Assembly: GCA_949927585.1 (NCBI GenBank)
Contig: CATLFA010000004.1
Location: 1-64,000 of the forward strand
DNA length: 64,000 bases
Direction: 5' to 3'
From: an uncultured Clostridiaceae bacterium
GTDB taxonomy: Bacteria > Bacillota > Clostridia > TANB77 > CAG-508
Of the stretch, positions 41,535 through 52,720 are shown piece by piece. The notes under the pieces were generated by a model, which saw nothing but the letters and a program-made list of their open reading frames with translations, made no database searches and was not told where the DNA came from. The stretch's first letter is position 1. Each line of letters starts with the position of its first letter. The position numbers and the translations under genes are program-made.

Positions 41535-44186
41535 TTAATTAACTGTTGTATTATTAGTGTTATTCTCTGTATTTGTATCAACTGTGTTTTCTGGTAGTTC
41601 TTCTTCGTTTTGTGGTTTGTTTTTCTTTTTATTTACAGTTATTGTTATTGTTGTTCCTTCTTCCACTTTTGTTTTTTCTTCTTTGCTTTGTTTTAGTACT
41701 ATTCCGTCATCTTTATTTTTATTTTCTTCATATACTATTTCTACTTTTAATCCTTTTGCCTCTAATGCTTTTTTAGCATCTGCTAATTTTTTTCCTATTA
41801 CATTTGGAACTTCTACTTCTTTCTTTTCTGGTGCTTTATGAACATCGCAATTTTCTGTTGGTACATTATATTTGTCTCCTGCATTTGTTGTCCATAATGA
41901 TGTATTTTCTTTTGCAGGTTTTGTTAAAAATGTTTTTTCTTCAACTTCTTTACAATATTCATTAGCTATTTTACCTGTTTCTTTACATATTTTTAATTTT
42001 TGATGTCCTTCACATGCTCCTGGAACTGTTCCTTTTACAAAATATTCTGTTTCTGTTCTTGCACAACTTTCGGTTGCAACACAACCTGAGTCTAAACATA
42101 TTTTAGCTGTTACAACTCCTGCTGGTTTTGTGAAACGTTTACTTGGAAGATTTGTATGAACACTTCTCATAACATTTCCCCAAATAGTTGCTGCTGCATT
42201 TCCGCTTATTCCTTGTGGTCTTTCTTGATTATCAAATCCAAACCAAGTAGCGGCTGCATAATATGGTGTTATTCCACATAACCATCTGTCTTTGTATTTA
42301 TCTGTTGAACCTGTTTTTGCTCCAACTTCCATTCCTTTTATCCAACAAGTTGTAGCTGTTCCTCCTGCTCCAGTTACTGGTGCTGTTAAAATCTCTTTTA
42401 ATACATATGCATTTTCTGTACTCATAATTCGTTTTGTATCTTGTTTTGCTTCTAATACAACATTTCCTTCTGAATCTTCTACTTTAGTATAGAATGTTGG
42501 CTCTATATATACACCATCATTTGCTACCATTGCGTATGCTGATGCCATTTCAAGTGGTGTTGCACTTGTTGCTCCTAACGCAAACGAAGCTCCTATATCA
42601 TCATCTGATATTCTTTTAAAATTCATGTTTCTTAAAAATTCTGCGCCTTTACTTGGGCCTAAATCTAAAAGTATTTTAATATTAACAATATTTGAAGAAT
42701 GTTCAATTGCGTGTCTTACAGTAAGAAGTCCATTGAATCCTCCTGAGTTATGTGGATTATATCCTCCTTTAAATACTGTTGCTGAGTCATCATATACTGT
42801 TGCTGCTGTTATAGTTCCTGCTTCTAATGCTGGTGCTACAACACCTATTGGTTTTATTGATGAACCTGGTTGTTTGTTGCTAGTTGTTGCTCTATTTATT
42901 CCTGCTGCATTTGAATCTGTTCCTAAGCCACCCATACATCCTACTACATAACCAGTAGTTGGCTCTATTATAACCATAGCAGATTGTGTATGACCTTCAT
43001 TTAATAATTTTCCATTTTTGTCTTTTTCTTTTCCATTTACTATATATCTATCTTTTACATATTCTGCTTCCATTATTTGTTGTATTGAAGTTATTTGTGT
43101 TGAGTGTATAATATATCCATTATTTCTAATAGCTAATTCTGCTGCATCTCTTTTTAAACCTTTTTCTTCCATTAATTGACTTATTGCTTGTTCTATTGCT
43201 GCTGCTGTATGATATGAGTATGAAGTCGCACCTGTTACCATTCTTCCTTCTTTAAAGGCTAAACCTGTTTCAACTTCAGCTACTGCTGCATTATATGCTT
43301 CTTCTGTTAATTCGTATTCTAAATTAGGAGCTTCTTCCTTAAATTTAGCTAAAACTACTTTAGTTTTATTTTTTATTTTATCTATATCTTTTTGTTCTGT
43401 ACTAAATGCTTTGTATGCATTAGGTGATGGATTTATCGCTACTAAAAAGGCTGACTCTGCAAGTGATAACTGACTGACATCTTTATCAAAATAATATTGT
43501 GATGCTGCACCAACTCCATAATATGTTCCACCCATTAATATTAAGTTTAAATATGATTCTAATATTTCGTTTTTAGATAGTACCTTTTCTGTATTACGTG
43601 CACGAGCCATTTCTCTTATTTTTCTTTGAATTCCACCTAATCCTGAACTTTCATTATCTTCAAATGAATTTTTTATTAATTGTTGTGTTATTGTACTTCC
43701 ACCATATGAAGAACTACCTTTTCCAAATATAAAACCAACTGTAGCTCCAATTGTTCTTTTTATGTCTATTCCTTTATGAGAATAAAATCTCTCATCTTCT
43801 AATGCAACAAACATTTTTGGTAAATATTCTGGCATTTCTTCTAAGGTTACTAATTTTCTATTTTCGTCCCCTCTTATTATTGCAAGTACATTTCCTTCTG
43901 CATCTACAACTTGACTATTTCCATTTTCAACATGTACTTCTTTTGGGTCTACTTTATATTTGTCACTTGAAAATATACCTATTACTACTGCAACTAATAT
44001 AGTAGCTGCTATTACTCCAAAAATAATAAGTCCAAGTAATACTTTCTTTAAGATTTTTCTACTTTTTTTATTCTTTTTATTTACTTTTTTTGTTTCATAT
44101 TTTTTTGTTTTTTCTACTTCATTTTTTCCTTTTTTAGTTGTTCTTTTTTTCTTATTATTTGTACCCATTTTATTCCTCCTTAGCAC
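41535..44186 (-). CDS. class A penicillin-binding protein with C-terminal PASTA domain
   Basis: Transglycosylase EDERFYSHKGID, STITQQLIKN, transpeptidase KPGSS/SSN/KTG. Confidence 0.93.
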   Translation of the reverse strand: MLRRNKMGTNNKKKRTTKKGKNEVEKTKKYETKKVNKKNKKSRKILKKVLLGLIIFGVIAATILVAVVIGIFSSDKYKVDPKEVHVENGNSQVVDAEGNVLAIIRGDENRKLVTLEEMPEYLPKMFVALEDERFYSHKGIDIKRTIGATVGFIFGKGSSSYGGSTITQQLIKNSFEDNESSGLGGIQRKIREMARARNTEKVLSKNEILESYLNLILMGGTYYGVGAASQYYFDKDVSQLSLAESAFLVAINPSPNAYKAFSTEQKDIDKIKNKTKVVLAKFKEEAPNLEYELTEEAYNAAVAEVETGLAFKEGRMVTGATSYSYHTAAAIEQAISQLMEEKGLKRDAAELAIRNNGYIIHSTQITSIQQIMEAEYVKDRYIVNGKEKDKNGKLLNEGHTQSAMVIIEPTTGYVVGCMGGLGTDSNAAGINRATTSNKQPGSSIKPIGVVAPALEAGTITAATVYDDSATVFKGGYNPHNSGGFNGLLTVRHAIEHSSNIVNIKILLDLGPSKGAEFLRNMNFKRISDDDIGASFALGATSATPLEMASAYAMVANDGVYIEPTFYTKVEDSEGNVVLEAKQDTKRIMSTENAYVLKEILTAPVTGAGGTATTCWIKGMEVGAKTGSTDKYKDRWLCGITPYYAAATWFGFDNQERPQGISGNAAATIWGNVMRSVHTNLPSKRFTKPAGVVTAKICLDSGCVATESCARTETEYFVKGTVPGACEGHQKLKICKETGKIANEYCKEVEEKTFLTKPAKENTSLWTTNAGDKYNVPTENCDVHKAPEKKEVEVPNVIGKKLADAKKALEAKGLKVEIVYEENKNKDDGIVLKQSKEEKTKVEEGTTITITVNKKKNKPQNEEELPENTVDTNTENNTNNTTVN

Positions 44187-44261
44187 AAAATTTTATATGT
44201 TACATTATATTATATATTAGTTAAAATTAAAAGGTTTTTTAAGAAAATTTTAAGAAAAAAA

Positions 44262-44304
44262 TAAAAAATGCTAGGCTATTTTTTAGCCTAGCATTTTTTA
44301 TTCT
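44262..44304 (-). terminator. hairpin terminator after rny
   Basis: aaaaaatgctaggctattttttagcctagcattttttatt. Confidence 0.75.
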
Positions 44305-44310
44305 TGTTTT

Positions 44311-45852
44311 TTATTTGGCGTAATCTACTACTCTTGTTTCTCTTATTACATTTACTTTTATTTGTCCTGGGTAATCCATTTCGCCTTCTACTTTTTTAGC
44401 TATGTCTCTTGCCATTAATGTCATTTCACTATCTGTTATTTTATCTGGTTTTACTATTATTCTTATTTCTCTACCAGCTTGTATTGCAAAAGATTTGTCT
44501 ACTCCTTCAAATGAGTCTGCAATTTCTTCTAGTTGTTGTAATCTTTTAATGTATGCTTCTAAAGTTTCTCTTCTTGCTCCTGGTCTTGATGCTGAAATTG
44601 CATCTGCTGCTTGTACAAGTATAGCTTCTATTGTTTGTGGTTCTACATCTCCATGATGAGCTTCTACTGCATTTATTACTATTTCATTTTCTTTATATTT
44701 TCTTAGAATATCTACACCTATTTCAACATGTGTTCCTTCCATATCATGATCTAATGCTTTTCCTATATCATGTAATAGTCCTGCTCTTCTTGCAACTTTA
44801 GGGTCTAAACCTAATTCTTCTGCCATTATTCTAGCTAAGTTTGAGACTTCTACTGAATGATTTAATACATTTTGACCATAGCTTGTCCTATATTTTAGCT
44901 TTCCTAATAGTTTTATTATGTCTGGATGAAGCCCTACAACTCCTGCTTCCATAGCTGCTCTTTCGCCTTCTTCTTTAATTGTTTGCTCTAGTTCTTCTCT
45001 TGATTTTTCAACCATTTCTTCTATTTTAGCTGGATGAATTCTTCCATCATTTATTAGTTTTTCTAGTGCCATTTTTGCAATTTCTCTTCTTAATGGGTCA
45101 AACCCTGAGATTACTACTGCTTCTGGTGTATCATCTATTATTAGGTCTATTCCAGTTAAGGTTTCTAGTGTTTTTATATTTCTTCCTTCTCTACCAATAA
45201 TTCTTCCTTTCATATCGTCATTTGGAAGTGATACTATTGATACTGTTGTTTCAGATGTATGATCTGCTGCACATTTTTGAATAGCATAACCTATAATTTC
45301 TTTTGCGCTCTTATCTGCTGTTTCTTTTGCTTTTTGTTCCATTTCTTTTAATAGGTTTGCTTTTTCAACTGTTATTTGTTTTTCCATTTCTGATAAAAGC
45401 CATTTTTTTGCTTCTTCTTGAGATAATCTTGAAATTCTTTGTAGCTCTTCCATTCCTTTTTCTTTTAATTCATCTAATTCTCTATTTTTTACTTCATTTT
45501 GTTCCATTTTTAATTGTAAATCTTTTTCTTTTCTTTCTAACATATTAATTTTGTTTTCTAAGTTTTCTTCTTTTTGAATTAAACGATTTTCTTGTCTTTG
45601 TACTTCGCCTCTTCTTTCTCTAATCTCTTGATCTAGCTCTTTTCTAGAAGACATTATTTCTTCTTGTGCTTTATAAATTTCCTCTTTCCTTCTATTTTCT
45701 GCCTCTTTATTTGCTAGTTCTATTATTCTTTTAGCTTCATTTTCTGCACTTTTCATTTTAGATTCAGCTATTTTTTTTCTAATAAATACACCTACAAATG
45801 TAAATATTACTGCTGAGATTAGAAATATGGCGATATTAATTATGATATCCAT
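44311..45852 (-). CDS. rny: ribonuclease Y
   Basis: N-terminal TM, KH domain [31 protein letters not shown]. Confidence 0.97.
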   Translation of the reverse strand: MDIIINIAIFLISAVIFTFVGVFIRKKIAESKMKSAENEAKRIIELANKEAENRRKEEIYKAQEEIMSSRKELDQEIRERRGEVQRQENRLIQKEENLENKINMLERKEKDLQLKMEQNEVKNRELDELKEKGMEELQRISRLSQEEAKKWLLSEMEKQITVEKANLLKEMEQKAKETADKSAKEIIGYAIQKCAADHTSETTVSIVSLPNDDMKGRIIGREGRNIKTLETLTGIDLIIDDTPEAVVISGFDPLRREIAKMALEKLINDGRIHPAKIEEMVEKSREELEQTIKEEGERAAMEAGVVGLHPDIIKLLGKLKYRTSYGQNVLNHSVEVSNLARIMAEELGLDPKVARRAGLLHDIGKALDHDMEGTHVEIGVDILRKYKENEIVINAVEAHHGDVEPQTIEAILVQAADAISASRPGARRETLEAYIKRLQQLEEIADSFEGVDKSFAIQAGREIRIIVKPDKITDSEMTLMARDIAKKVEGEMDYPGQIKVNVIRETRVVDYAK

Positions 45853-46069
45853 AATTTACACCTCTTTCTTATTTAATTTTCAATGTACATAAATATATAA
45901 TATATGTTTTTTTATTTTTTAAAATATATTTTTGTCTCCTAGTATATTTTATATGTATTATTGGAAAGTGTCAAGGGGTTATTGGAAATTTAATCAATAA
46001 TGAATAGTGAATAATGAATAATTAGAAAAAATAAATCAATTTAGCGTACGCTAAATTGATTTATTTTTT

Positions 46070-46951
46070 CTATGCTCTTGGGTGAGCATTTTTATATACA
46101 CTTTTTAAACCATCATTTTGGAATTGCATATATACTTGTGTTGAAGATATGTCTGAATGACCTAACATTGTTTGTATTGCTTTTAGGTCTGCTCCATTTT
46201 GTAAAAGATGTGTTGCAAATGAATGTCTTAATACGTGTGGTGTTATATCTTTTGTAATATGAGCTTGTTCTTTATAGAATTTAACTATTTTCCAGAAACC
46301 TTGTCTTGTTAATCTTTGACCATTTATATTAACGAATAATGCTGATACACTTTCATCTCTGATTAATACTGGTCTTGCTTCTTCTGCATATTCTTTTAAA
46401 GCTTTTAAAGACATTGTTCCTAAAGGAATATTTCTTTCTTTAGAACCTGTTTTACATACTACATATCCTTCTTCTAAGTTTACATCTTCTATATTTAGAG
46501 ATATTATTTCTGTTACTCTCATTCCAGTAGCATATGCAAATTCTAACATTGCTTTATCTCTAGTCCCTTTTAAATCTATATCTTTTGGTTGTTCTAATAA
46601 TAATTCAACCTCTTGTGCTGTTAATACACTTGGTGTTCTTTTTTCAACTTTTGGTGATTGAATATTATTTGTTGGATCTACTTTTACCTTTTTATTTTTT
46701 ACTAAAAATTGATAAAAAGATCTTATTGATGCTAAATGTCTTGATACTGTTGAAGATTTTTTTCCTACTTCTTGTAAATGTTGTAGATAATCTTTAATAT
46801 CTTGTTCATCTAGTTTTGCATAGTTCATATTACCTTCTTCTACATATTTGGTAAAATACACAATATCTCTTCTGTAAGATTGTAAAGTATTATCTGATAC
46901 TTTCTTATCATTTTGAAGAAATTCCAAAAAAAGTTTAACTTGTTTTTCCAT
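46070..46951 (-). CDS. xerD: tyrosine recombinase XerD/XerC
   Basis: ATGMRVTEI, HVLRHSFATHLLQNGADLKAIQTMLGHSDISSTQVY. Confidence 0.9.
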   Translation of the reverse strand: MEKQVKLFLEFLQNDKKVSDNTLQSYRRDIVYFTKYVEEGNMNYAKLDEQDIKDYLQHLQEVGKKSSTVSRHLASIRSFYQFLVKNKKVKVDPTNNIQSPKVEKRTPSVLTAQEVELLLEQPKDIDLKGTRDKAMLEFAYATGMRVTEIISLNIEDVNLEEGYVVCKTGSKERNIPLGTMSLKALKEYAEEARPVLIRDESVSALFVNINGQRLTRQGFWKIVKFYKEQAHITKDITPHVLRHSFATHLLQNGADLKAIQTMLGHSDISSTQVYMQFQNDGLKSVYKNAHPRA

Positions 46952-47062
46952 TATTTAGCTCCCCTATCCTATATATTTTTTAACTTACGTAAACTGTATA
47001 TGTTATATCAAATTAGTTTGGAATTGTAAAGAGTTTTTTGTAAATTTTTTTATTTTTTATTT

Positions 47063-47710
47063 TTACACAAACATTCTTATACATAAAGAAACTATATTAC
47101 TAGAAGCATAAACTTCTACAAATGATGCTACTACCAATAAAATTGCTATAAAAGCAGAAAATATTGTATGCCTTAATATCTCAACTTTTATATTTTCTTT
47201 TCTCTTGTCTTTTATAATAGATTTATATAATTTCATTCCACTTACCCCAAGTGCTAATATACATGGTATATATATTATATTTTGTAATAATAAAGATGCT
47301 ATGCAAAACCAAGTTCCTTTAAACATCGGAAAGGTTATCATAATTGAAGATATTGTATATCCTAAACTAAATCCTCTTATTCCTATAATTAAATATACAA
47401 TTGGTATTCCTACTACAGTTGAACCTATAAACCATAATGTTATTGCTAGTAATAAATTACTTACTATGGAACTTCTTAATAAACTAGCTGAGTCTATTTC
47501 ATAATTTGTGTTTAAAGCTTGTGTAAATGATTTTATATACTCATTAGTTTGATTTTGTTGTTCTTCACTTATGTTGTTTATAAATGTAACACCAATAATT
47601 ATTCCTATTAAAAATATTAGTGATACTATTAAATATTCTTTTATATTTTTCTTGAAATGTTCCTTAACTATTGCAAGTATTTTAGAACCATTTTTCTCTT
47701 GTTTTCTCAT
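47063..47710 (-). CDS. spoIIM: stage II sporulation protein M
   Basis: 215 aa polytopic SpoIIM-like, next to xerD. Confidence 0.8.
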   Translation of the reverse strand: MRKQEKNGSKILAIVKEHFKKNIKEYLIVSLIFLIGIIIGVTFINNISEEQQNQTNEYIKSFTQALNTNYEIDSASLLRSSIVSNLLLAITLWFIGSTVVGIPIVYLIIGIRGFSLGYTISSIMITFPMFKGTWFCIASLLLQNIIYIPCILALGVSGMKLYKSIIKDKRKENIKVEILRHTIFSAFIAILLVVASFVEVYASSNIVSLCIRMFV

Positions 47711-47848
47711 AAACTTTCTCCTTTCGCAGTTTCTACATAATGTGTATTCTATAAAGAAAGTTTTTAGAACAAAAATTATGAAAGAATTAGGACATGTTAA
47801 AAATTTTCTTCTAATAAGTAAACTTTTTTTACATGTTCTAACTCTTTC

Positions 47849-49036
47849 TTATTTTACTTTACCGTAAACTCCTCCACCGCCTACTTCTATTTTGGCGTGG
47901 CCTGTTCTTGCTTCTTCTATTTTATTTGCTATTTTTTCTCCTACTACTGCTTCTATGTCATCTTTTGATAGTTTGTGTAATATTGTCATTTCAGTTCCAA
48001 ATTTATTTAGTAATTTTTCTATTACTTTTGCTCCTACTCCTGGTATAAAACCTAGTGGTACTTGGTATATATAGGGTGGCCTTGTTTTTGGGCTTTTTGT
48101 TTCTTTTTTATCTTTTATTAGTTCTATTCTGTCAAATACTCCAAAGGTTACTTTTTCACTTTCACATTTTGGGCATATACTTACTGGCTCTTTTGTTTCT
48201 ATTGTATTTTCGCAATTGTCACAATATGTTCTATGGTATTTTCCTAGCTTTGGGTCTAAACCATAGTTTGCTACTACTTTTCTTCCTTCTTCATTTTTTA
48301 GTGCTTTTACTACTTCTTTGAATGATATATCTTCTACTTGCAACTTGTTGTATTCTCTTGCTATTTTTGGTAGTGAGTGTGCATCTGAATTTGTCACAAA
48401 TGTTTTTGTTTCTAATTCTGATATTGTGTCTGCTAAAAATGTATCTGAGCTTAAGCCTAGTTCTATTGCAAATATTTTATTGAATTTTTCTTTGAATATC
48501 TCTTTTAAGCTATCTACACAGTTTCCATAGTAACTTTTGTGTGGTGTGAATACATGAGCTGGTATTAGTACTCCATTATATTTTTCTACTATGTCTATTA
48601 ATTCATATCCTGACAAATCTGACCTTTGTGTACTTAATGTTATATTTTTTATATGGTGGCTCATTTCTTCTGAAAAGCCTTTTATGTCTTTTAAGTGTGG
48701 GAAGAAGCATACATTATGTGCTGCGCCTTTGTGTCCATTTCTTCCTATTTCTGAGGTTTCTACTTCACTTCCTAATAATATACACACTTTATCTTTATAT
48801 ATTATTCCTCCCTCTTCTATTTCATAGGCTTCACCTGTTTTTAAAAAGTTTTCTATATCTTCTATTACATATGGTGATGCACAATCTATAATTCCACATA
48901 TTTGTATACCTTTTCTGTCATAGCATTCCTTTGCTATGTTTGCAAAGTTTAAAGACCTTGCCGCTGTTATTTTTATTGGTTTTCCCTTTTCACTTCTTCC
49001 TATGTGTATGTGTAAATCTGCAAATACTTCGTTCAT
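47849..49036 (-). CDS. PHP-domain protein, endonuclease Q-like
   Basis: FADLHIHIGRSEKGKPIK; zinc motif CDNCENTIE...CPKC; helix-hairpin-helix IPGVGAKVIEKLL. Confidence 0.8.
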   Translation of the reverse strand: MNEVFADLHIHIGRSEKGKPIKITAARSLNFANIAKECYDRKGIQICGIIDCASPYVIEDIENFLKTGEAYEIEEGGIIYKDKVCILLGSEVETSEIGRNGHKGAAHNVCFFPHLKDIKGFSEEMSHHIKNITLSTQRSDLSGYELIDIVEKYNGVLIPAHVFTPHKSYYGNCVDSLKEIFKEKFNKIFAIELGLSSDTFLADTISELETKTFVTNSDAHSLPKIAREYNKLQVEDISFKEVVKALKNEEGRKVVANYGLDPKLGKYHRTYCDNCENTIETKEPVSICPKCESEKVTFGVFDRIELIKDKKETKSPKTRPPYIYQVPLGFIPGVGAKVIEKLLNKFGTEMTILHKLSKDDIEAVVGEKIANKIEEARTGHAKIEVGGGGVYGKVK

Positions 49037-49044
49037 GTTTTCTC

Positions 49045-49800
49045 CTAACTTCTTTTTAATACTATTGTTTCTATTTCTTCTGGTTTTATTTTTATATTTA
49101 TAGGTCCTTCGTCTATTTTATCTTCTTGCTTATTTTTTAATTCTTCTAAAGCTTTTTTTATATCAAGTTCAGAGTTATATGCATTTACCATTGCTATTTT
49201 GGTTGTTCTAGAAGTATTTATTAATTTTGATAAATATTCCATACTTCTGTGTAAGCCAATATGTACTCTTTGTATTTCTTCTATGAATTTATTAAATTTA
49301 TCTAAATATATATTTTGTTTATTTTTCAAATTTCTATATTCTAATAATAGTAAAGCTTCATCTGGGTTAAAAGCCATTCTATCAAATCTATCTAAAAGCA
49401 TTCCTCCAAAATGGTCTACAAGTTCTAATATATCACTTTCTTTTTCTCTTTTTGTGCTTCCTGTATACCTATTAACTTCTTCACATATTTTACAAAATCT
49501 TTTTTCAAAACCTAAACGTTCTAAATAGTTAGCTCCATCTTTAGCATATTGTTTTACTCTTGAAATATCTGTAAAATTCATTGGCTTTTTACAATTACAT
49601 AAAAGGCATGCTGTTAGTACTATGTTTTCATCTACTTCTTTAATTTCCATTATATCTATAAATAACTTTGCAAGTTCTGTTTTTAATATAACAGATTTAT
49701 CGAAGAATACTTGTCCTTTTTTCTCTAAATAATACATAATTTCCATTTTTCGAATCCAATCTTCTTCTTTTAAAATATAGTTTGCAAATGTCTCTTCCAT
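49045..49800 (-). CDS. hypothetical protein
   Basis: 251 aa ORF next to the EndoQ-like gene. Confidence 0.5.
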   Translation of the reverse strand: MEETFANYILKEEDWIRKMEIMYYLEKKGQVFFDKSVILKTELAKLFIDIMEIKEVDENIVLTACLLCNCKKPMNFTDISRVKQYAKDGANYLERLGFEKRFCKICEEVNRYTGSTKREKESDILELVDHFGGMLLDRFDRMAFNPDEALLLLEYRNLKNKQNIYLDKFNKFIEEIQRVHIGLHRSMEYLSKLINTSRTTKIAMVNAYNSELDIKKALEELKNKQEDKIDEGPINIKIKPEEIETIVLKRS

Positions 49801-49990
49801 AATATTTCCCCCAGATTAATTCATTTTTTTACATTATATTTCAAAAAAATCTGGTATTCAATACTGTTATAGAAATGATAAATAAATGTAACAATGTTGT
49901 AATACATAAAATTCATTAATTTATTCGGGTCGCCGATGGCTGCGTCCCCTACAATGTATAAAAAAAGATTTAGAAAATTCTAAATCCTTT

Positions 49991-51223
49991 TTATACTATT
50001 ACCATTTTATTTGTATAATCTAAATTTGCAGTTGAATTATATTCATAACCTAAAGTATATACATTTGTTGCAAATATGTCTTTATCTAGCATTTCTTTTA
50101 AAGCTTTATTAAGATTTAATTCTTCAAACTTTTTGACAGATGTTATCATATTTATTCTTCTATTTTCTTTACATATTTCTGATAACATTTCTCTACCATT
50201 TTTGTTAAAACCTAATACTCGTACATATGGTGTGACTTTTCTTGCATTTGCCATATCTTTTTTTGTTATTCCTAGTAATGCATATAATAAAATTCTTTGA
50301 ATTCTGGTTTGTGTATATCTTTTAGATTTTACTATATCCATCAAATCTAGTATACTATTACATGAGTCTGCTCCATTTTTTATTACATGCTCTAGTCCTT
50401 CTGTTACATCTGGTAATTCTGCTATTTCTGATATTGTCATTTTTCTTAAGTTATATAATATTTCTTTTTCAAATTTTAAAATATCTAAAACAAAACTTCC
50501 TTTTCTTATTTCTTCTTTTAAAAGCATATATGAACTAGTTGGAATTACTTTTCTTATTTCATCATATTGTCCTCTTGAAACTAACTTTCTAATAGCTGTA
50601 CTACTAGCAAATTCATCAACTATTTTCTCATCATTATAATATACTTTTTTTCTTTGTACTGAAAAAGGTCTCATACCACTTTTTAATTTTTTTAATGCTT
50701 TTAAATACTCTATTGCAAGAATATTGTTTGAACCTGATAATATATTTGCATATCTTTTTATATCATTTAAATACATCATAAGTGCACTTTCTCTAGCTTT
50801 TGGATATGATACTCCTTTTCCTAATTCATGATTTAAAAGTGAAACATATTCTTTTGGTTCATTATATAAAACATTTGCTATATTATTTAGTGCTGCAAAA
50901 TCTGCTGTTTCTGTTCCAAAGCAAAGTGTATCTACTATTTTTAAGCTATCTAATATTTTTATTGCTCCCTCAGCAAAATTTTCTGCACTTGATATACTAT
51001 ATACTGTTGGTAGTTCTATTACAATATCTACTCCACTTTGTAATGCCATATCAGTTTTTATCCATTTATTTACTAAAGAAGTATTTCCTCTTTGAGTAAA
51101 GTTACCTGAAATTACAGCAACTACATAATCTGCACCTGTTTGCTTTTTTGCTTCTTGTATTTGATATAGATGTCCATTGTGAAATGGGTTATATTCTGCT
51201 ATAATTCCTAAAACTCTTGCCAT
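49991..51223 (-). CDS. tmcAL: tRNA(Met) cytidine acetate ligase TmcAL / YlbM
   Basis: GIIAEYNPFHNGHLYQIQEAKKQTGADYVVAVISGNFTQRG. Confidence 0.95.
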   Translation of the reverse strand: MARVLGIIAEYNPFHNGHLYQIQEAKKQTGADYVVAVISGNFTQRGNTSLVNKWIKTDMALQSGVDIVIELPTVYSISSAENFAEGAIKILDSLKIVDTLCFGTETADFAALNNIANVLYNEPKEYVSLLNHELGKGVSYPKARESALMMYLNDIKRYANILSGSNNILAIEYLKALKKLKSGMRPFSVQRKKVYYNDEKIVDEFASSTAIRKLVSRGQYDEIRKVIPTSSYMLLKEEIRKGSFVLDILKFEKEILYNLRKMTISEIAELPDVTEGLEHVIKNGADSCNSILDLMDIVKSKRYTQTRIQRILLYALLGITKKDMANARKVTPYVRVLGFNKNGREMLSEICKENRRINMITSVKKFEELNLNKALKEMLDKDIFATNVYTLGYEYNSTANLDYTNKMVIV

Positions 51224-51414
51224 CAGGTTTACTCCTTTCTTTTAATAATTTACAATTTTATTGGATAAGCCATGCTTTCCCCTACATTTTATTTTTTTAT
51301 TTCATAATATACTTGTTCTTTTTTTTATACATTGGTATAATATCATAAAAATTATAAAATTACAATTAAAATGACAAAAAGTTTAAAAATATTTATAAAG
51401 GAGGTAATTCATTT

Positions 51415-51857
51415 ATGGATGAAATTACTATTTATACTGATGGAGCGTGTTCTCGGTAACCCTGGTCCACGGTGGTTGGGGCTCTATTTTAATGTTTAAG
51501 GGTGTTAAAAAAGAAATATCTGGCTTTAATAAAAACACTACTAATAATATTATGGAACTTACTGCTGTTATAGAGGCTTTACGTTTGGTTAAATATCCAT
51601 GTAAAATAAGAATATATAGTGATAGTGCATATGTTGTAAATGCTTTTTTACAAGGTTGGATTTATAATTGGATAAAAAAAGGTTGGAAAACTGCTGATGG
51701 TGGTCTAGTTAAAAATAAAGAATTGTGGGAACAATTATATTCATTTACCAAAACTCATGAAATTGAATTTATTAAAGTTAAAGGTCATAGTGATAATGAG
51801 TTTAATAATAGATGTGATGAACTTGCAAGAAATGCGATATTGGAAATTGGAAGTTAG
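51415..51857 (+). CDS. rnhA: ribonuclease HI, two +1 shifts at CGG 51454-51456 and 51470-51472
   Basis: [29 protein letters not shown]...IMELTAVIEAL...IYSDSAYVVNA...GHSDNEFNNRCDELA after skipping two Cs. Confidence 0.95.
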
Positions 51858-51993
51858 CTTTTTTGAATTTGCTGGAAGAAGTTACTATATATTTCCAACT
51901 TTCAAAAAAAATTTTATTAAAAATATGTATTTTTATTTAATATATGTTATAATATAAAAAAATAAATTTAATATTATAAAAGGAGGATTTTTT

Positions 51994-52677
51994 ATGATTG
52001 GTGAAGAAAATCAAGAACCAATAGTTCAAGAATTAAAGAATGACTTTATTCCAAAAACATTTTTCTGGATGTTTTTAGGTTTATTAGGAACTGCAATTGT
52101 TGCTTGGTATACTTATTCTTCTGGACTATTTATTAACATTTTAGCTAATGATGCTTTTGGTATTTTACTTATTGCTGAAGTAGTAGTAGTTTTGCTATTT
52201 TCATTTTTATTTAGAAAGCTTCCACCTACTGCTGTTGGTATACTTTACTTTATTTATGCAGCTATAAATGGTGTAACAATGTCTACTATATTTGTAGTAT
52301 TTGAATTAAATTCAATAATACTATTATTTGTAGCTTCTAGTGTACTTTTTGGAGGTTTAGCACTTTATGGTTATAAAACATCAAAAGATTTAAGTAATTG
52401 GCGTACTTTACTTTTTGGAACTTTGTTTATAGGTCTAATTGTTAGTTTAGTAAACTTATTTATCAAAAATAGTATGTTAGATATTATATTAGATTGGTTT
52501 ATATTACTTGTATTCTTCGGAATTACTGTTTATGATATGAACAAAATAAAACAACTTTCATTAGACCCAGATTTAGATAAAAGTAAATTACACATTTATG
52601 GTGCAATGGAATTATATTTAGACTTTATAAATATTTTTCTTCGTATACTTTCTATTTTTGGGAAGAGAAGAAATTAG
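51994..52677 (+). CDS. Bax inhibitor-1/YccA family membrane protein
   Basis: 227 aa, seven TM, ...GALALYLDFINIF-like C-terminus. Confidence 0.9.
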   Translation: MIGEENQEPIVQELKNDFIPKTFFWMFLGLLGTAIVAWYTYSSGLFINILANDAFGILLIAEVVVVLLFSFLFRKLPPTAVGILYFIYAAINGVTMSTIFVVFELNSIILLFVASSVLFGGLALYGYKTSKDLSNWRTLLFGTLFIGLIVSLVNLFIKNSMLDIILDWFILLVFFGITVYDMNKIKQLSLDPDLDKSKLHIYGAMELYLDFINIFLRILSIFGKRRN

Positions 52678-52720
52678 AAAACATAAAAAAGCAAAGGACA
52701 GTGCCCTTTGCTTTTTTGTG

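Noticed and set aside
4421-51857. Ordinary sequencing or basecalling indels as the explanation for the 13 single-base insertions
   Set aside because: Always C, always on a codon boundary before GGA/GGT, on both strands, not in homopolymers, and absent from similar TCAGG/CCAGG contexts in the same genes. Not fully excluded without reads.
4421-51857. Pseudogenization of the frameshifted genes
   Set aside because: No other stops or indels, conserved motifs intact, and several are normally essential or important (prfB, murD).
4421-51857. Simple reassignment of CGG to another amino acid
   Set aside because: Reassignment would not restore the reading frame; a base must be skipped or a four-base codon read.
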